Shown: piece after piece, positions 45,427-54,770 of the stretch | How positions within the stretch are numbered: position 1 is the first letter of the stretch | How the letters are laid out: each line of letters begins with the position of its first letter | Assembly (NCBI RefSeq): GCF_003474385.1 | Contig: NZ_QUCY01000014.1 | Location: 1-64,000, forward strand | DNA: 64,000 bases | Reading direction: 5' to 3' | DNA from: Senegalimassilia sp003474385 | Lineage (GTDB): Bacteria; Actinomycetota; Coriobacteriia; Coriobacteriales; Eggerthellaceae | The notes under the pieces: generated by a model | Database searches by the model: none | What the model saw: only the letters and a program-made list of their open reading frames with translations | Told to the model about the DNA's origin: nothing | Position numbers and translations under genes: made by a program

Positions 45427-45457
45427 TTGCACGCGAGCTCGTCTTGCCTGCGTGCAA
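45427..45457. repeat. 8-bp hairpin in the degV leader
   Basis: TTGCACGC (45427-45434) and GCGTGCAA (45450-45457) pair perfectly 31-61 nt before the degV TTG start, between promoter and ribosome binding site; a small regulatory structure is possible. Confidence 0.35.
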
Positions 45458-45551
45458 CACCCCATATTGCAGCATTATGTCCATTAACGCAATCGTCACC
45501 TTACAATCGGCATTCTTGCAACCCGCCGATCCGGCCGCGTATCCAACACCC

Positions 45552-46943
45552 CTATGGTCGCAGCTCCGCGAAATCGGCGTCTTCGATGCACACGTCGGCG
45601 TTATAGAACGCCTCCAACGCGGCGGTTCCCAAGGCGATATCGGCGACGCCGGCCGTCTCATAGCTGGAATGCATGGCCAGCTGAGGCAGGCCCACGTCGA
45701 CAGCGTGCATGCTCACCTGCATATTCGACAGGTTCCCCAGCGTCGACCCGCCCGGCATGTCGCTTCTGTTCGCAAAGCGCTGCAAGGGCACGCCCGCATC
45801 CTGGCATATCGCACAGAACACCGCACGGCTAAAGGCATCGGTGCAGTACTTCTGGTTCGCCGCTTCCTTCACCGCAAGACCGCGGTTGAGCATGACGCGA
45901 TTGCCCTGGTCGTAGAGCTCGGGATGGTTTGGATGCACGGCGTGGGCGTTGTCGCAGCTGACCAGCATGCTCTTCGCCAGCGCGCACCGCAGCTGCCCAA
46001 GCGTGAACCCAAGTCCCGCGTTCACGCGCTCGAGGCAGTCGCGCAAAAACGTCGACATGGCGCCTTGCTTGGTATTCGAGCCCACTTCCTCGTTATCGAA
46101 GCAGCAGAACACCGAGACGGCATCGTCGTTGCCCGCGGTCAGGAACGCGGCAAGGGAGATGTAGGCACACCCCAGGTCATCCAAACGCGGAGCGCTTATG
46201 AACTCGTTGCGCCAGCCCCACACGGAAGGCTGCTGACGGTTCACCAGGAACAGGTCGCGCGCAAGCACCTGCTCGGGCGCGACGCCCGCCTCCTGGGCAA
46301 CCAGCCGATCGAAGGACCCGGGCTGAAGCGCCCCTGCCGACATGACCGGACACAGATCGACGGCACGGTTCGGGGAAAAACGGGAATTCGCCTCGCGATC
46401 AAGGTGGATGGGCACGCGAGGAATGATAAGCAGATCGGCATCTGGCGCGATCAGGCGGCTTTCCACGCGGTTACCCGAACGCACCAACACGCGGCCGGCA
46501 ACGGACAAGGGCCTGTCGAACCAGGTGTGATCCATCACGCCGCCGTATGCTTCCACGTTCAGACGCAAATAGCCCGCCGAACCGGAAAGCTCGGGAGCCG
46601 CCTTTACCTTGTACGTCGGGGAATCGGAATGCGATGCCGTAAGTTGGAAGCGATACGCGTCAAGCTTCGCGCCGACCTTGAACGCGATGATGCTCGAGTT
46701 GTTGCGCACGGTGTAGTAGCGCCCGCCGCGCCGAACCTCCCACGGCTTGCTTTCGGGCAGATAGGCGAAACCGGCCTCATCCAAACGCCGCCGCATGGCC
46801 GCCACCGTATGGAACATGCTCGGGCACTCCTGCACGAACGCCGCCATATCATGCGCCGCACGCACATCGGCCGGGGCGACGCCCGCCTCCGCCGATACCA
46901 TCTGCGTCGAAGCCGGGTCCTTATCCATCATCTCATCCGCCAT
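45552..46943 (-). CDS. apeB: M18 family aminopeptidase
   Basis: 463 residues; cocatalytic-zinc aminopeptidase preferring acidic or neutral N-terminal residues. Motifs: LTASHSDSPTYKVK with first metal His/Asp, RLDDLGCAYISL, FDNEEVGSNTKQGA with the catalytic Glu, VSCDNAHAVHPN, and MHSSYETAG at the end. Length is right for M18. It has an extended -10 promoter and is divergent from crcB. Confidence 0.93.
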   Translation of the reverse strand: MADEMMDKDPASTQMVSAEAGVAPADVRAAHDMAAFVQECPSMFHTVAAMRRRLDEAGFAYLPESKPWEVRRGGRYYTVRNNSSIIAFKVGAKLDAYRFQLTASHSDSPTYKVKAAPELSGSAGYLRLNVEAYGGVMDHTWFDRPLSVAGRVLVRSGNRVESRLIAPDADLLIIPRVPIHLDREANSRFSPNRAVDLCPVMSAGALQPGSFDRLVAQEAGVAPEQVLARDLFLVNRQQPSVWGWRNEFISAPRLDDLGCAYISLAAFLTAGNDDAVSVFCCFDNEEVGSNTKQGAMSTFLRDCLERVNAGLGFTLGQLRCALAKSMLVSCDNAHAVHPNHPELYDQGNRVMLNRGLAVKEAANQKYCTDAFSRAVFCAICQDAGVPLQRFANRSDMPGGSTLGNLSNMQVSMHAVDVGLPQLAMHSSYETAGVADIALGTAALEAFYNADVCIEDADFAELRP

Positions 46944-46967
46944 GGTCAGCTCCTTTCGTTCCCGTCC

Positions 46968-46976
46968 AGTCTAGCA
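46968..46976 (-). promoter_or_regulatory. extended -10 promoter of the M18 peptidase
   Basis: TGCTAGACT on the minus strand, 25 nt before the ATG. Confidence 0.4.
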
Positions 46977-47003
46977 ACCAACGCATACGGCAACGGGTTG
47001 CAC

Positions 47004-47009
47004 TACAAT
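47004..47009 (+). promoter_or_regulatory. -10 box of crcB
   Basis: TACAAT on the plus strand, 37 nt before the crcB ATG. No -35 or TG extension; the leader is too short for a fluoride riboswitch. Confidence 0.4.
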
Positions 47010-47045
47010 ACGAACCTGAAGAACACGCATTGGAAAGGATGTGCC

Positions 47046-47432
47046 ATGATCGCGGCATTATGCGTCGGGGCAGGCGGTTTTTGCGGAGCCATCGCACGCT
47101 ATCTGCTTGGACTGCTCCCCTATCAGGGGCAATTCCCGCTCATCACCTTCGTCATCAACTTCACGGGAGCCGTGGTCATCGGCGCCGTGGTGGAAGCGGC
47201 CAACGTCCGCCCCGGCATGCTGCCCTCAAACGCCGTGCTGTTCCTGAAAACCGGCCTGTGCGGCGGATTCACCACGTTCAGCACCTTCTCGCTTGAAACG
47301 CTCGACCTGCTCGAGCGCGGCGAATACGCCATAGGCGGCGCCTATGCGCTCGGCAGCTTGACCGCATGCGTGCTGGGCGTCGTCGCAGGCAAGATGCTGG
47401 TGCGCTGGGCGCTGGGGGCGCAAGCGGCTTAA
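47046..47432 (+). CDS. crcB: fluoride channel CrcB/Fluc
   Basis: 128 residues, four transmembrane helices, as expected for one subunit of a dual-topology dimer that exports fluoride. Conserved Asn38 in FVINFTGAVV, GAIARYLLG with Arg18, and the GGFTTFSTFSLE pore track (73-84) are intact. AGGA lies 6 nt before the ATG. It is a lone plus-strand gene between minus-strand genes. A single crcB would act as a homodimer. Confidence 0.92.
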   Translation: MIAALCVGAGGFCGAIARYLLGLLPYQGQFPLITFVINFTGAVVIGAVVEAANVRPGMLPSNAVLFLKTGLCGGFTTFSTFSLETLDLLERGEYAIGGAYALGSLTACVLGVVAGKMLVRWALGAQAA

Positions 47433-47632
47433 CGCAACGGCAGCGCCCGCTTGGGGCAAGGCAGGCGCGCTGCCGCGCAACGCCCCATCTCCGCAACGCC
47501 CCGAAACGCGACGCCCTGTCTCCGCAACACCCCGGCGCCCGACGCGGTTCAGCAATGCTTTATCGCCATAATGTCGGACGCGCCCGATTCGAAGGCAGGC
47601 GTTTCGAGTCCTGTCATACGCCCCGAAACGCG

Positions 47633-47670
47633 AAAAAGCCGCCCGCAACGGCAAGCGTTGCAGACGGCTT
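47633..47670 (-). terminator. usp intrinsic terminator
   Basis: AAGCCG...GCAACG/CGTTGC...CGGCTT stem (47636-47670) followed on the minus strand by TTTTTCG, just beyond the usp stop. Confidence 0.8.
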
Positions 47671-47694
47671 ATCGGCCAAAACAACAGGCGAAGG

Positions 47695-48174
47695 CTACTT
47701 CACCGTAAGCACCGGCACATCGGTGGCGCGCAGCACGCCGAAGCTGACGCTGCCCAGCATGCCGCGGATGGCGCCCAGGCCGCGACGGCCCATGACGATG
47801 AGATCGCAATCATGCTCCTCAGCGTAGCGCGACAGCGCATCGGCAGGGGAAGCGCCGGCGACGGCCTCCACCTGGGCACGATCGCCCAGATCGGCCAGAG
47901 CATCGCCCAAATCCTCGGCAACGCGCTTCTGCGCCTCGTCGAGCACGCGCTTGACCACGCCCTGATACTCCTCGTAATCCAGCATGCCGTAGGGCACGCC
48001 GTCAAGCGCGCCATCGGTTCCCATGCGGTCCACGCCCATGTAGCTGGACGGCACGGCATGCACCACGGACAGCTTGGCGTCGGCATCGCCGGCAACCAGG
48101 TCCTTGGCGTAGTTCAGAGCATTCTTCGCGTGATCGGACCCATCATAGGGGACCATGACATGACGGAACATCAT
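47695..48174 (-). CDS. universal stress protein (UspA family)
   Basis: 159 residues, one Usp domain. VMVPYDGSDHAKNALNYA opens the Rossmann-like fold, and the ATP-binding G-2X-G-9X-G-(S/T) stretch is GRRGLGAIRGMLGS. An unusual insert (about 45-75, MGVDRMGTDGALDGVPYGM) follows the second strand. Start M1 or M2 are both ATG. A TATAAT -10 lies about 165 nt upstream, giving a long leader. Confidence 0.9.
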   Translation of the reverse strand: MMFRHVMVPYDGSDHAKNALNYAKDLVAGDADAKLSVVHAVPSSYMGVDRMGTDGALDGVPYGMLDYEEYQGVVKRVLDEAQKRVAEDLGDALADLGDRAQVEAVAGASPADALSRYAEEHDCDLIVMGRRGLGAIRGMLGSVSFGVLRATDVPVLTVK

Positions 48175-48343
48175 AACGGGCTCCTTCCCTCAAAAGCGCC
48201 CAGCGGCACCCCGCCGCGCAGGCTTGAAACCGGCGGACGATCGCCGGATACGCAAGGCTTGCCCCTTGGCGCCTTGCTTTCGGACCCAACCGTTACGTTG
48301 CCGTCGTCCAAGCAGGTAACGCACCGTGTTGAACCTGCTCATG

Positions 48344-48349
48344 ATTATA
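48344..48349 (-). promoter_or_regulatory. -10 box of usp
   Basis: Perfect TATAAT on the minus strand; no -35. The predicted leader is about 163 nt and contains an AGCAGGT/ACCTGCT hairpin. Confidence 0.4.
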
Positions 48350-48444
48350 CTCCATGCAGCGCGCGACGGGCCGCTGACCCGCGATCGGAACCCTGCCGCA
48401 AGGCAAGACGAACCGTCGAACGGGGCCGAACGCGCACATACGCG

Positions 48445-48477
48445 AAAAAGGGCGCGGCCCGAAACCGGACCGCGCCC
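48445..48477 (-). terminator. terminator of the YhgE/Pip gene pair
   Basis: GGGCGCGG (48450-48457) and CCGCGCCC (48470-48477) followed on the minus strand by TTTTTCG. Confidence 0.75.
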
Positions 48478-48507
48478 CGAGAAACCAGCCTTCCCAACTG
48501 CCGCCGG

Positions 48508-50697
48508 CTAGGCAACCACCTTCGATTTCTCCACCTGTTCCACGAACCAATACGTGAAGCGCGAGAGCACCGGCCGCAGGATGCCCATGATCACGAACGG
48601 CACGACGAAGGCGAGCGCTGTGCCGATCTGCACCCAGAAATCGTTCTGGTACACGCCCATGCTCGCCGCGCGCATGGCGTTGATGACGTGCGTCGCCGGC
48701 AAAAACGGGCTGACGGCCTGGAAGAAGCTGGGCAGCAGCTGCAAGGGGAAGCTGCCACCGCCGCCGGTCACATAGATGATGAGCAGCAGCACGGCAAGCG
48801 CCTTGCCAAGGTTGGCGAACAGCGACACCAGCGTGTAGACGATGAAACTGAACACGAAGCCCGCCGTCCAGAAGCACACAAGGTACAGCAGCGGGTTGGC
48901 AACCTGGACCCCCACGAACAGCATGTTGCCCAGGCACACCACCGTCGATTGCATGAAGGCCAATACGAACGGCGCGCCGTAGCGCCCGAAGAACAGCTGC
49001 CAAGACTTGGGGTCGACCAGCCCCGCCTCGCGCTTGGCGCGCTCGGAGGGAACCGGGTTCAGCAGCACCATGATCAGCAACGACCCCACCCACAGGGCCA
49101 GCGTGGTATACAGCGGCGCCATGGCAGACCCGAAGTCCTCCACCGGGAACACGGCGATGCGCTCCACCCCCACAGGTGCGGACACCGCCTTGGCGAGGGC
49201 CTCGGGGTCCGAGCCGATGATCTGCTTCAGCTGCTCCACGTTTCCGCTGGCCAACGCCTCGTTGACGCGCTGAGACAACGCCGACATCTTGTCGGCCGAC
49301 CCATGCAGCTCATCTGACATGGAGCGGATGGCGCTCTGCGCGCCCGCAAGGTCGGACGCCACCGAGGACGCGGCGCCGTTCAAGCCGTCGCCCACGCCGG
49401 AAAGCTGCGAAGCGCGCGCCGAAAGCGACTGGGCCGCCTGCGCCACCGAACTCGCCAAGCTCTCAAGGCCCGGCTTCAGGTTGTTCTCGTAATCGTTCTT
49501 CAGCTTGTCGGCGTTCGCCTTCGCCTCGTCGAGCTTCGCCTGGATATCGGCACGGGACGAGGATTCCGGGTCGTTGCCGGTAGCCATCTTGTCCGCCGCC
49601 GAGGTCAAGCTGTCGCGCAGCTTCCCAAGCGAGGATATGGACGTGTTCAGCTGCGACACCACGGCATCCACCGCGGGGCGGTACTGCTCGTCAAGCTGCG
49701 GCTTTATGGATTCAAGCACCTCGATGAGCTGCTGATAGCGCTCTATCTGGGAATCCACGTCGGCCGCCTGGTCGCGAAGGCTTTGCGCGGCGTTGGCCTT
49801 ATCGGTATCCACCTGCGCATATACCTTATCGATGGCCGCGGGCACCTGGTTGAAGCCGTCGGAGCTTTGGGCCAGGGCATCGGACAAGGACGAGACCGAC
49901 GTCGTCAGCGCATCGCCGATGGTCTCGGCGCCGCTTTTCGCCCCCGAGGCCTGCTGCTGCGCATCCTTCACCGCATTTTGCGCATTGCCCAGAAGCTGGG
50001 TGGAACTTCCTACGAGCGCCTGCGCCGTCCCCGCCAGATTCGCGTACGACTCGAGCACGTCGGCTGCGGTGCGCATCTGATCGGCGGACGAGGATATGGT
50101 GCCCGAGAGCTTGGCCACCTGCCCCGCCGCATCGGCATCATCTGCCACCGTCCCCAGCGAATCGATCAGCCCCAGGGCCACATCGGAGATGGTCTCGGCA
50201 AACGTGGTGTTCACCTGGGCGGCAACCTTGCTGGACGCCTGATCGGTCACGCGCGGTGCCACGGCGTTCTTCTTCTCGTTCTCATAGTAGATGAGCTCGG
50301 CGTGCTCGGCGTTGTCGGAGTAGAAGCTCATCATGTCGGAGCTGAAGCTTTGCGGGATGACCACCGCCGCATAGTACTTGCCCGATCGCGCGCCGTCGAT
50401 GGCGTCCTCCTCGTCGGTGAACACCCAGTCAAGCTGGTCGTTGGCGCGCAACGCCGACTCCACGCTGTCGCCAACGTTGATCTTCGTGGGCAGCAGGTCG
50501 CTTTGGTATCCCTCGTCGGAATTGGCGACGGCCACCTTCAGGTTGCCCGTGTTGTCGAACACGTTCCAGCACGCGATGACGTTGTACCACGTGAAAATGG
50601 ACGGCAAGAACACCAGGCCCAAGACGATGACCACGGTTATCACGTTGCCGAACAGGTGCTTGATATCGTAGGAGAACAGCTTGAACACGTTACGCAT
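48508..50697 (-). CDS. YhgE/Pip family membrane protein (shorter paralogue)
   Basis: 729 residues. MRNVFKLFSYDIKHLFGNV and a first helix (about 17-38), then a large extracytoplasmic domain (about 40-560) rich in coiled-coil heptads (SQLNTSISSLGKLRDSLTS, KLDEAKANADKLKNDYENN). Five more helices (about 565-720) of the ABC-2 permease type close the protein. The family includes phage receptor Pip and YhgE; some are tied to type VII secretion or polymer export. Overlaps the larger paralogue by 8 bp, so the two probably form one complex. Confidence 0.88.
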   Translation of the reverse strand: MRNVFKLFSYDIKHLFGNVITVVIVLGLVFLPSIFTWYNVIACWNVFDNTGNLKVAVANSDEGYQSDLLPTKINVGDSVESALRANDQLDWVFTDEEDAIDGARSGKYYAAVVIPQSFSSDMMSFYSDNAEHAELIYYENEKKNAVAPRVTDQASSKVAAQVNTTFAETISDVALGLIDSLGTVADDADAAGQVAKLSGTISSSADQMRTAADVLESYANLAGTAQALVGSSTQLLGNAQNAVKDAQQQASGAKSGAETIGDALTTSVSSLSDALAQSSDGFNQVPAAIDKVYAQVDTDKANAAQSLRDQAADVDSQIERYQQLIEVLESIKPQLDEQYRPAVDAVVSQLNTSISSLGKLRDSLTSAADKMATGNDPESSSRADIQAKLDEAKANADKLKNDYENNLKPGLESLASSVAQAAQSLSARASQLSGVGDGLNGAASSVASDLAGAQSAIRSMSDELHGSADKMSALSQRVNEALASGNVEQLKQIIGSDPEALAKAVSAPVGVERIAVFPVEDFGSAMAPLYTTLALWVGSLLIMVLLNPVPSERAKREAGLVDPKSWQLFFGRYGAPFVLAFMQSTVVCLGNMLFVGVQVANPLLYLVCFWTAGFVFSFIVYTLVSLFANLGKALAVLLLIIYVTGGGGSFPLQLLPSFFQAVSPFLPATHVINAMRAASMGVYQNDFWVQIGTALAFVVPFVIMGILRPVLSRFTYWFVEQVEKSKVVA

Positions 50698-53692
50698 GGC
50701 CGCCCCCCTTCTTCGAATCGCCCTTCTTCTTATGCTTCTTCCCGTGCTTGCCGCGCTCAGCCTTGCGCTGCGCAAGCGCCTCAAGGTCCTCGGCGCTCAG
50801 CTCAAGAGCGGGCATCTCCGCCTCGAGCAGCTCCACATCGCCCTTGCCGTTTCCGCCCTTTTCACCATGAGCCTCCTCGTCGGTCAAAAACGGGCCGTCG
50901 AAGTACGCCGGTCTGCCCTTTGCCGCCAAGTCCATCAGCGATGCGCCTTTACCCGGAGCATCCTTCGGCTTGCGGGCAGCGCCCTGTCCGGCATCCTCGG
51001 CGCTGCACGCAGAGGCAGACTGGTCCGTCAGGTCGTCGGCAGCCACGCCCACAGGCGGCAGCGGCACGGACACGCCCGCCGCACGGGCGGAGCGATCGAC
51101 AGGCACCGAAACGCGGGCCGTCGACATAGCAGCAGGCACCAATTCCTTGACCACCTTCTTGCCCCGATCAGCCAGATGCCCGCGCAGCTCGTCATCGCTC
51201 ATGCTGTCGATGGACGCCTGGCGCTGAATGTTGTCGCGCACCATCTCCAATCCCAGCAAGAAGCCGATAAGGATGACCAACCAGGTCAGCCATGCTGTCA
51301 GAATGACCACCTTCTCGGTAGTGGTCACGGCGAACACCACCGAGACCGCCACCGGCACGGCGATGCCTAAGATGAGCGCGCCGCGCTTCAAGCGAGGATA
51401 ATGCCTCAGGAACGTATCGGCCTGCTGACGCACCGTATTATGGAACTCGTCATGGTCGGACAATGCCCGGATAAGCTGCCCGATACGATAACGTCGCTCG
51501 GGAACCAATGCCTCCTCGACGTTGAGCAGGTCGCTCTGCTTGATCTCCTTCGCCACCAGGCGGTTGAGGTTGGTCAGATGCGGTCGCACGAACAGGCCTA
51601 CCAGCGCCATGGACAGCGCAATGAGCAGCAGCACCCCGCAATAACCCAGCCACTGCGTGCCGTAGAAGCCGCCGATGGTCTCGCGCAAGGCGTTGATGCC
51701 GTAGGTGAACGGGAACATGGGGTATACCGTGCGGAAGAAGGCGTCGGTCATCTCGACCGGGTACAAACCCGTGCCGCCCGGGATCTGGACGAACACCATG
51801 ATGATGCATAGGCCGATGCCGATATGCTGGAACGACGATGACAGCGTGTACGTGATGCACAGGTAGGAAAGAGACAGCAAAACCGCCGTCGCGAAAAACG
51901 CCGGCACCGATGCTGCCTGCACGCCGATGAGCAGGCAGCCCGTCACGCACACCACGGCCTGCAGGGTCACCAGCAAAGCGAAGAACAGCCAACGGCCGAT
52001 ATAGCCCTGCATCACCGTCAGGCCCGGCACGCCTTCCTTGTCGACCTCCAGCTTCAAGATGACGCACAACATCAACGTGCCGATCCACAGGCTCAGGCTG
52101 ATGAACAGCGGGGCCATGGCCGAACCGTAGGCGTTGAGCGGATACAGCTTCTCGGTGGTCACCTGCGTGGGAGCCTGCATGAACTCGGCGATCTTCCCGG
52201 GGTCGATGCGCCCGTTGTCCATCAGCTCGGACACCGCGGAGGACGTTCCCAGCAGGGACACGTCGTTGCGAGCCTGGCGCATGGTCCCCTCAAGGCCGGA
52301 CAGCAGCACGTCGGTCTGCGCCATGGCATCGCCTGCCACGTGCAGCGTCCCGGACAGCTGGTCGATCACGCCCGAGGTCTCGTCGATCAGGTAGCCTTGG
52401 TTCGAGATGGCCCCCTTAAGGCCGGCGGCGGCGATGCCGACCTGGGAGATGCCGTTGCTCACCTGCGGCAGGGCGCTGCCGAACAGCTGCTGCTGATAAG
52501 CCCCCGAAGCCGTGATGGCGTTTTGCGCGGCGACGTTGACGGTGTTGGCGGCGGCCGCGACGCTGGCGGCCGTAGCATCTACGTCGCCGCTAAGCGTCTT
52601 CAGATCATTCAGGTCACGCTGCAGCTCGGCGTTGCGGGCGGTCAGGGAATCGATGGCGAATCGCAGCTGCTCCTTGTTCGGATCGGAGTCGGGCATCTGA
52701 TCGTGCACGATCTGCAGCTGCTCGATGACGGCGGTGTTCATGTCCAGCACGCCCTGGGCTCGATCTGCCGCGGCGTCCACGGTGCCTTGCGCAGCCGATA
52801 TGGCGTTGGAGGCATCGGTGATCGAGCCAGCCGCCTGCGAGGCGACCTGGGACAGCATCAGGTTCGTGTTCGACATGCCGGGCATGGCCACCGACGTGAA
52901 CGTGCCCAGGCTGTTTTGCAGCGTCAAGGAAAGGTCGCTCACCTGCTGCAGCTGGTCCTGCACGGTTTGCGCGTCGGCACGAGCCTGCTCAAGCTGGCCC
53001 TTCGCCGACTGCGCCTTCTGGCGGGCCTCCTCGGTGGACGCCGCCAACCCGCTCACAGTCGCACGCGCATCGGAAACCGAATCGACGGCGCGCGAAAGCT
53101 GCGCGGCAGAGCTGTTCTGCGCGGTACTCAGATTCTGTTCGGCCTCGGCGACCTTATCGTTGAGCGTGTCCGCCACCACCGAGCTGACCGTGGAAACGAA
53201 CTGGCTGTTGATGGTCTCATCAAGGGTGGAGGAGCCCGCATCGGTCACCTTCGGCGACACGGGGTTCATCTTCTCGTTAACGTAATACCGCAGGTTAGGC
53301 TGCTGAAAATCGCCCGTCACAATGGTGAACAAGTTGGCGGTGAAGTCCTCGGGGATGACGAACGCCGCATACACCTCGCCCGATTCCACCTTGCGCATCG
53401 CGTCGTCGTAATCGGTGAACTCCCATTTCAACTGGTTGTTCTCATGCAGCGTGTCCACGATCTGGTTGCCCAGGTTCATCTGACCCATCAAGTCGTTCTC
53501 GGATCCGGCGTCCTGATTCACCACGCATACGCGCATGTTTCCCGTATTGTCATAGGGGTTCCAAAAGCCGATGACGTTGAACCACGTGTACGTTGACGGC
53601 AGCACGACCAGCACCACGACCACCACCAGGGCGGCCGGCGCCTTCAAAAGGCGCAGCAGGTCGCGGCCGAGCACGTGCAAAACGTTTTTCAT
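50690..53692 (-). CDS. YhgE/Pip family membrane protein (larger paralogue)
   Basis: 1000 residues from the ATG at 53692, chosen because MKNVLHVLGRDLLRLLKAP aligns with the start of the paralogue; in-frame starts up to 25 codons earlier exist. Domains: first helix, extracytoplasmic coiled-coil domain (about 60-490), six ABC-2-like helices, then an unusual cytoplasmic tail of about 190 residues with Ala/Pro stretches and a final Lys/Gly/His run (HGKKHKKKGDSKKGGGH). The tail has no counterpart in the neighbour. Function unknown; membrane complex with the downstream paralogue likely. Confidence 0.88.
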   Translation of the reverse strand: MKNVLHVLGRDLLRLLKAPAALVVVVVLVVLPSTYTWFNVIGFWNPYDNTGNMRVCVVNQDAGSENDLMGQMNLGNQIVDTLHENNQLKWEFTDYDDAMRKVESGEVYAAFVIPEDFTANLFTIVTGDFQQPNLRYYVNEKMNPVSPKVTDAGSSTLDETINSQFVSTVSSVVADTLNDKVAEAEQNLSTAQNSSAAQLSRAVDSVSDARATVSGLAASTEEARQKAQSAKGQLEQARADAQTVQDQLQQVSDLSLTLQNSLGTFTSVAMPGMSNTNLMLSQVASQAAGSITDASNAISAAQGTVDAAADRAQGVLDMNTAVIEQLQIVHDQMPDSDPNKEQLRFAIDSLTARNAELQRDLNDLKTLSGDVDATAASVAAAANTVNVAAQNAITASGAYQQQLFGSALPQVSNGISQVGIAAAGLKGAISNQGYLIDETSGVIDQLSGTLHVAGDAMAQTDVLLSGLEGTMRQARNDVSLLGTSSAVSELMDNGRIDPGKIAEFMQAPTQVTTEKLYPLNAYGSAMAPLFISLSLWIGTLMLCVILKLEVDKEGVPGLTVMQGYIGRWLFFALLVTLQAVVCVTGCLLIGVQAASVPAFFATAVLLSLSYLCITYTLSSSFQHIGIGLCIIMVFVQIPGGTGLYPVEMTDAFFRTVYPMFPFTYGINALRETIGGFYGTQWLGYCGVLLLIALSMALVGLFVRPHLTNLNRLVAKEIKQSDLLNVEEALVPERRYRIGQLIRALSDHDEFHNTVRQQADTFLRHYPRLKRGALILGIAVPVAVSVVFAVTTTEKVVILTAWLTWLVILIGFLLGLEMVRDNIQRQASIDSMSDDELRGHLADRGKKVVKELVPAAMSTARVSVPVDRSARAAGVSVPLPPVGVAADDLTDQSASACSAEDAGQGAARKPKDAPGKGASLMDLAAKGRPAYFDGPFLTDEEAHGEKGGNGKGDVELLEAEMPALELSAEDLEALAQRKAERGKHGKKHKKKGDSKKGGGHA

Positions 53693-53843
53693 AGCAGGCG
53701 GTACCTCTTCCATAGCCGGCGCTATCGAGCGCGGTTCCATAACCTTGCGGCGCCATCGCGAAAACAAGCGCGGGCGGCCAGCCCCACGGCAGACCGCCCA
53801 CGCCCAAGCGTCAAGACGACAGGCGCCCTATTGCGTACCCGTC

Positions 53844-53849
53844 ATTGTA
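53844..53849 (-). promoter_or_regulatory. -10 box of the YhgE/Pip pair
   Basis: TACAAT on the minus strand, about 150 nt before the chosen start; no convincing -35. Weak. Confidence 0.3.
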
Positions 53850-53963
53850 AAATACCCCACCTGCGGCGCTACTCCATACAACGCCAAACCACAGAATCCG
53901 TTTCATTACTGTAAGAATCCCCTTTATCGGGCGAATCAAAAGGCGCTGCGCACCGCATCGACC

Positions 53964-54476
53964 CTACGCGCGGCTCGGCAGCTCCACGGACGCCTGATCC
54001 AGCACATGGCCGTTCATCGCGCGACGCAGCTCATTGAGATAAAAGCCTTCCGGCAGCCCCAGCTCGCAATCGAGGGCGTACACGTTCAACGTGTAGCTAT
54101 GCGTGGCATCAGGCGGCTGCGGACCGCAGTAACGGGAGTGCACTTGCGGGTTGTCGCTACCGTGCGCCATGGGCGACCAATTGCTGTTGCGGCCCTGCAC
54201 CATATCAACCGCCCCCGTGCGGCTGGCGTCCTCGGGGATAAGCGTGGTGGTCGCCGGCAGATTGCACGCGGTCCAGTGGATCCAGCAGAAGCCGCCCACG
54301 GGGATCGCGTCGTAATCGATGAACGCCAGAGCAAGCGTCCGTGCCTCCTGCGGCACATCGTTTATCTCGATGGGAAACGAACGCACGGGAAAACCCTCCA
54401 GCCGATCCGGCTCGGGCGCATACTTTCCGAACCTATCCGCCAACAGGCCGCCATCCACCTCCACATGCACCTTCAT
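53964..54476 (-). CDS. PEBP family protein (YbhB/YbcL, Raf kinase inhibitor-like)
   Basis: 170 residues. Core PEBP motifs: TLALAFIDYDAIPVGGFCWIHW (about 46-67) and the CR2 loop YCGPQPPDATHSYTLNVYALD (about 119-139). Bacterial members have no settled role; the pocket binds anionic ligands. The ATG at 54476 has AAGGAG 7 nt upstream. The leader from the extended -10 at 54734 is about 250 nt and contains the repeat array described separately. Confidence 0.88.
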   Translation of the reverse strand: MKVHVEVDGGLLADRFGKYAPEPDRLEGFPVRSFPIEINDVPQEARTLALAFIDYDAIPVGGFCWIHWTACNLPATTTLIPEDASRTGAVDMVQGRNSNWSPMAHGSDNPQVHSRYCGPQPPDATHSYTLNVYALDCELGLPEGFYLNELRRAMNGHVLDQASVELPSRA

Positions 54477-54625
54477 GACACGCTCCTTCCCCGTCAACGT
54501 TTTCAACGTCGCGAACGCCTTTGCGAGCGATCCGCCGTCGTCCCAACAGACCGAACAAGACACGACGCGGGCGAGCGGGCGCTGAAAGCCCTTCCCGCCC
54601 GCGGGCCCTTTCGTTCCAAGCGCGC

Positions 54626-54735
54626 TTTCCCCGCAAGCGTCACCGGCCCACCGGTTCAGGCGAGCCTTTTCCCGCAATCCCTTTCAGCCGACCAGCGCAG
54701 GCGCTCTTTTCGCGCAAGCGATCCTTTCCCCGCAG
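54626..54735. repeat. four TTTYCCCGCAA-like direct repeats
   Basis: Copies at 54626-54636, 54667-54677, 54707-54717 and 54725-54735, spaced 41, 40 and 18 bp. On the pebp sense strand they read TTGCGGGGAAA-like and lie within the long pebp leader. Confidence 0.5.
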
Positions 54736-54742
54736 TGTAGCA
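54734..54742 (-). promoter_or_regulatory. extended -10 promoter of the PEBP gene
   Basis: TGCTACACT on the minus strand; TSS near 54727. Confidence 0.45.
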
Positions 54743-54770
54743 TGCGCCGCGCAACCGCCGCCGCGCATGC
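54740..54770. promoter_or_regulatory. palindrome GCATGCGC-15-GCGCATGC
   Basis: Perfect 8-bp half sites (54740-54747 and 54763-54770). The left half overlaps the TG of the PEBP extended -10, so it is placed like a repressor operator. Confidence 0.4.

Larger units (their letters stand above)
48175..48507. other. usp leader and yhgE terminator
   Basis: 333 bp without a gene. The minus strand carries TATAAT (48344-48349), a leader hairpin (48311-48317 with 48333-48339), and the terminator of the YhgE gene. Confidence 0.5.

Noticed and set aside
46944..47045. fluoride riboswitch ahead of crcB
   Set aside because: The leader from the -10 box is only about 37 nt and shows neither the pseudoknot nor the conserved GGCGAUGG-type start.
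47589..47632. tRNA-like TTCGAGTCC string downstream of crcB
   Set aside because: The flanks form a 6-bp stem with a 10-nt loop, not a 5-bp T-stem with 7-nt loop, and no acceptor, D or anticodon arm can be drawn.
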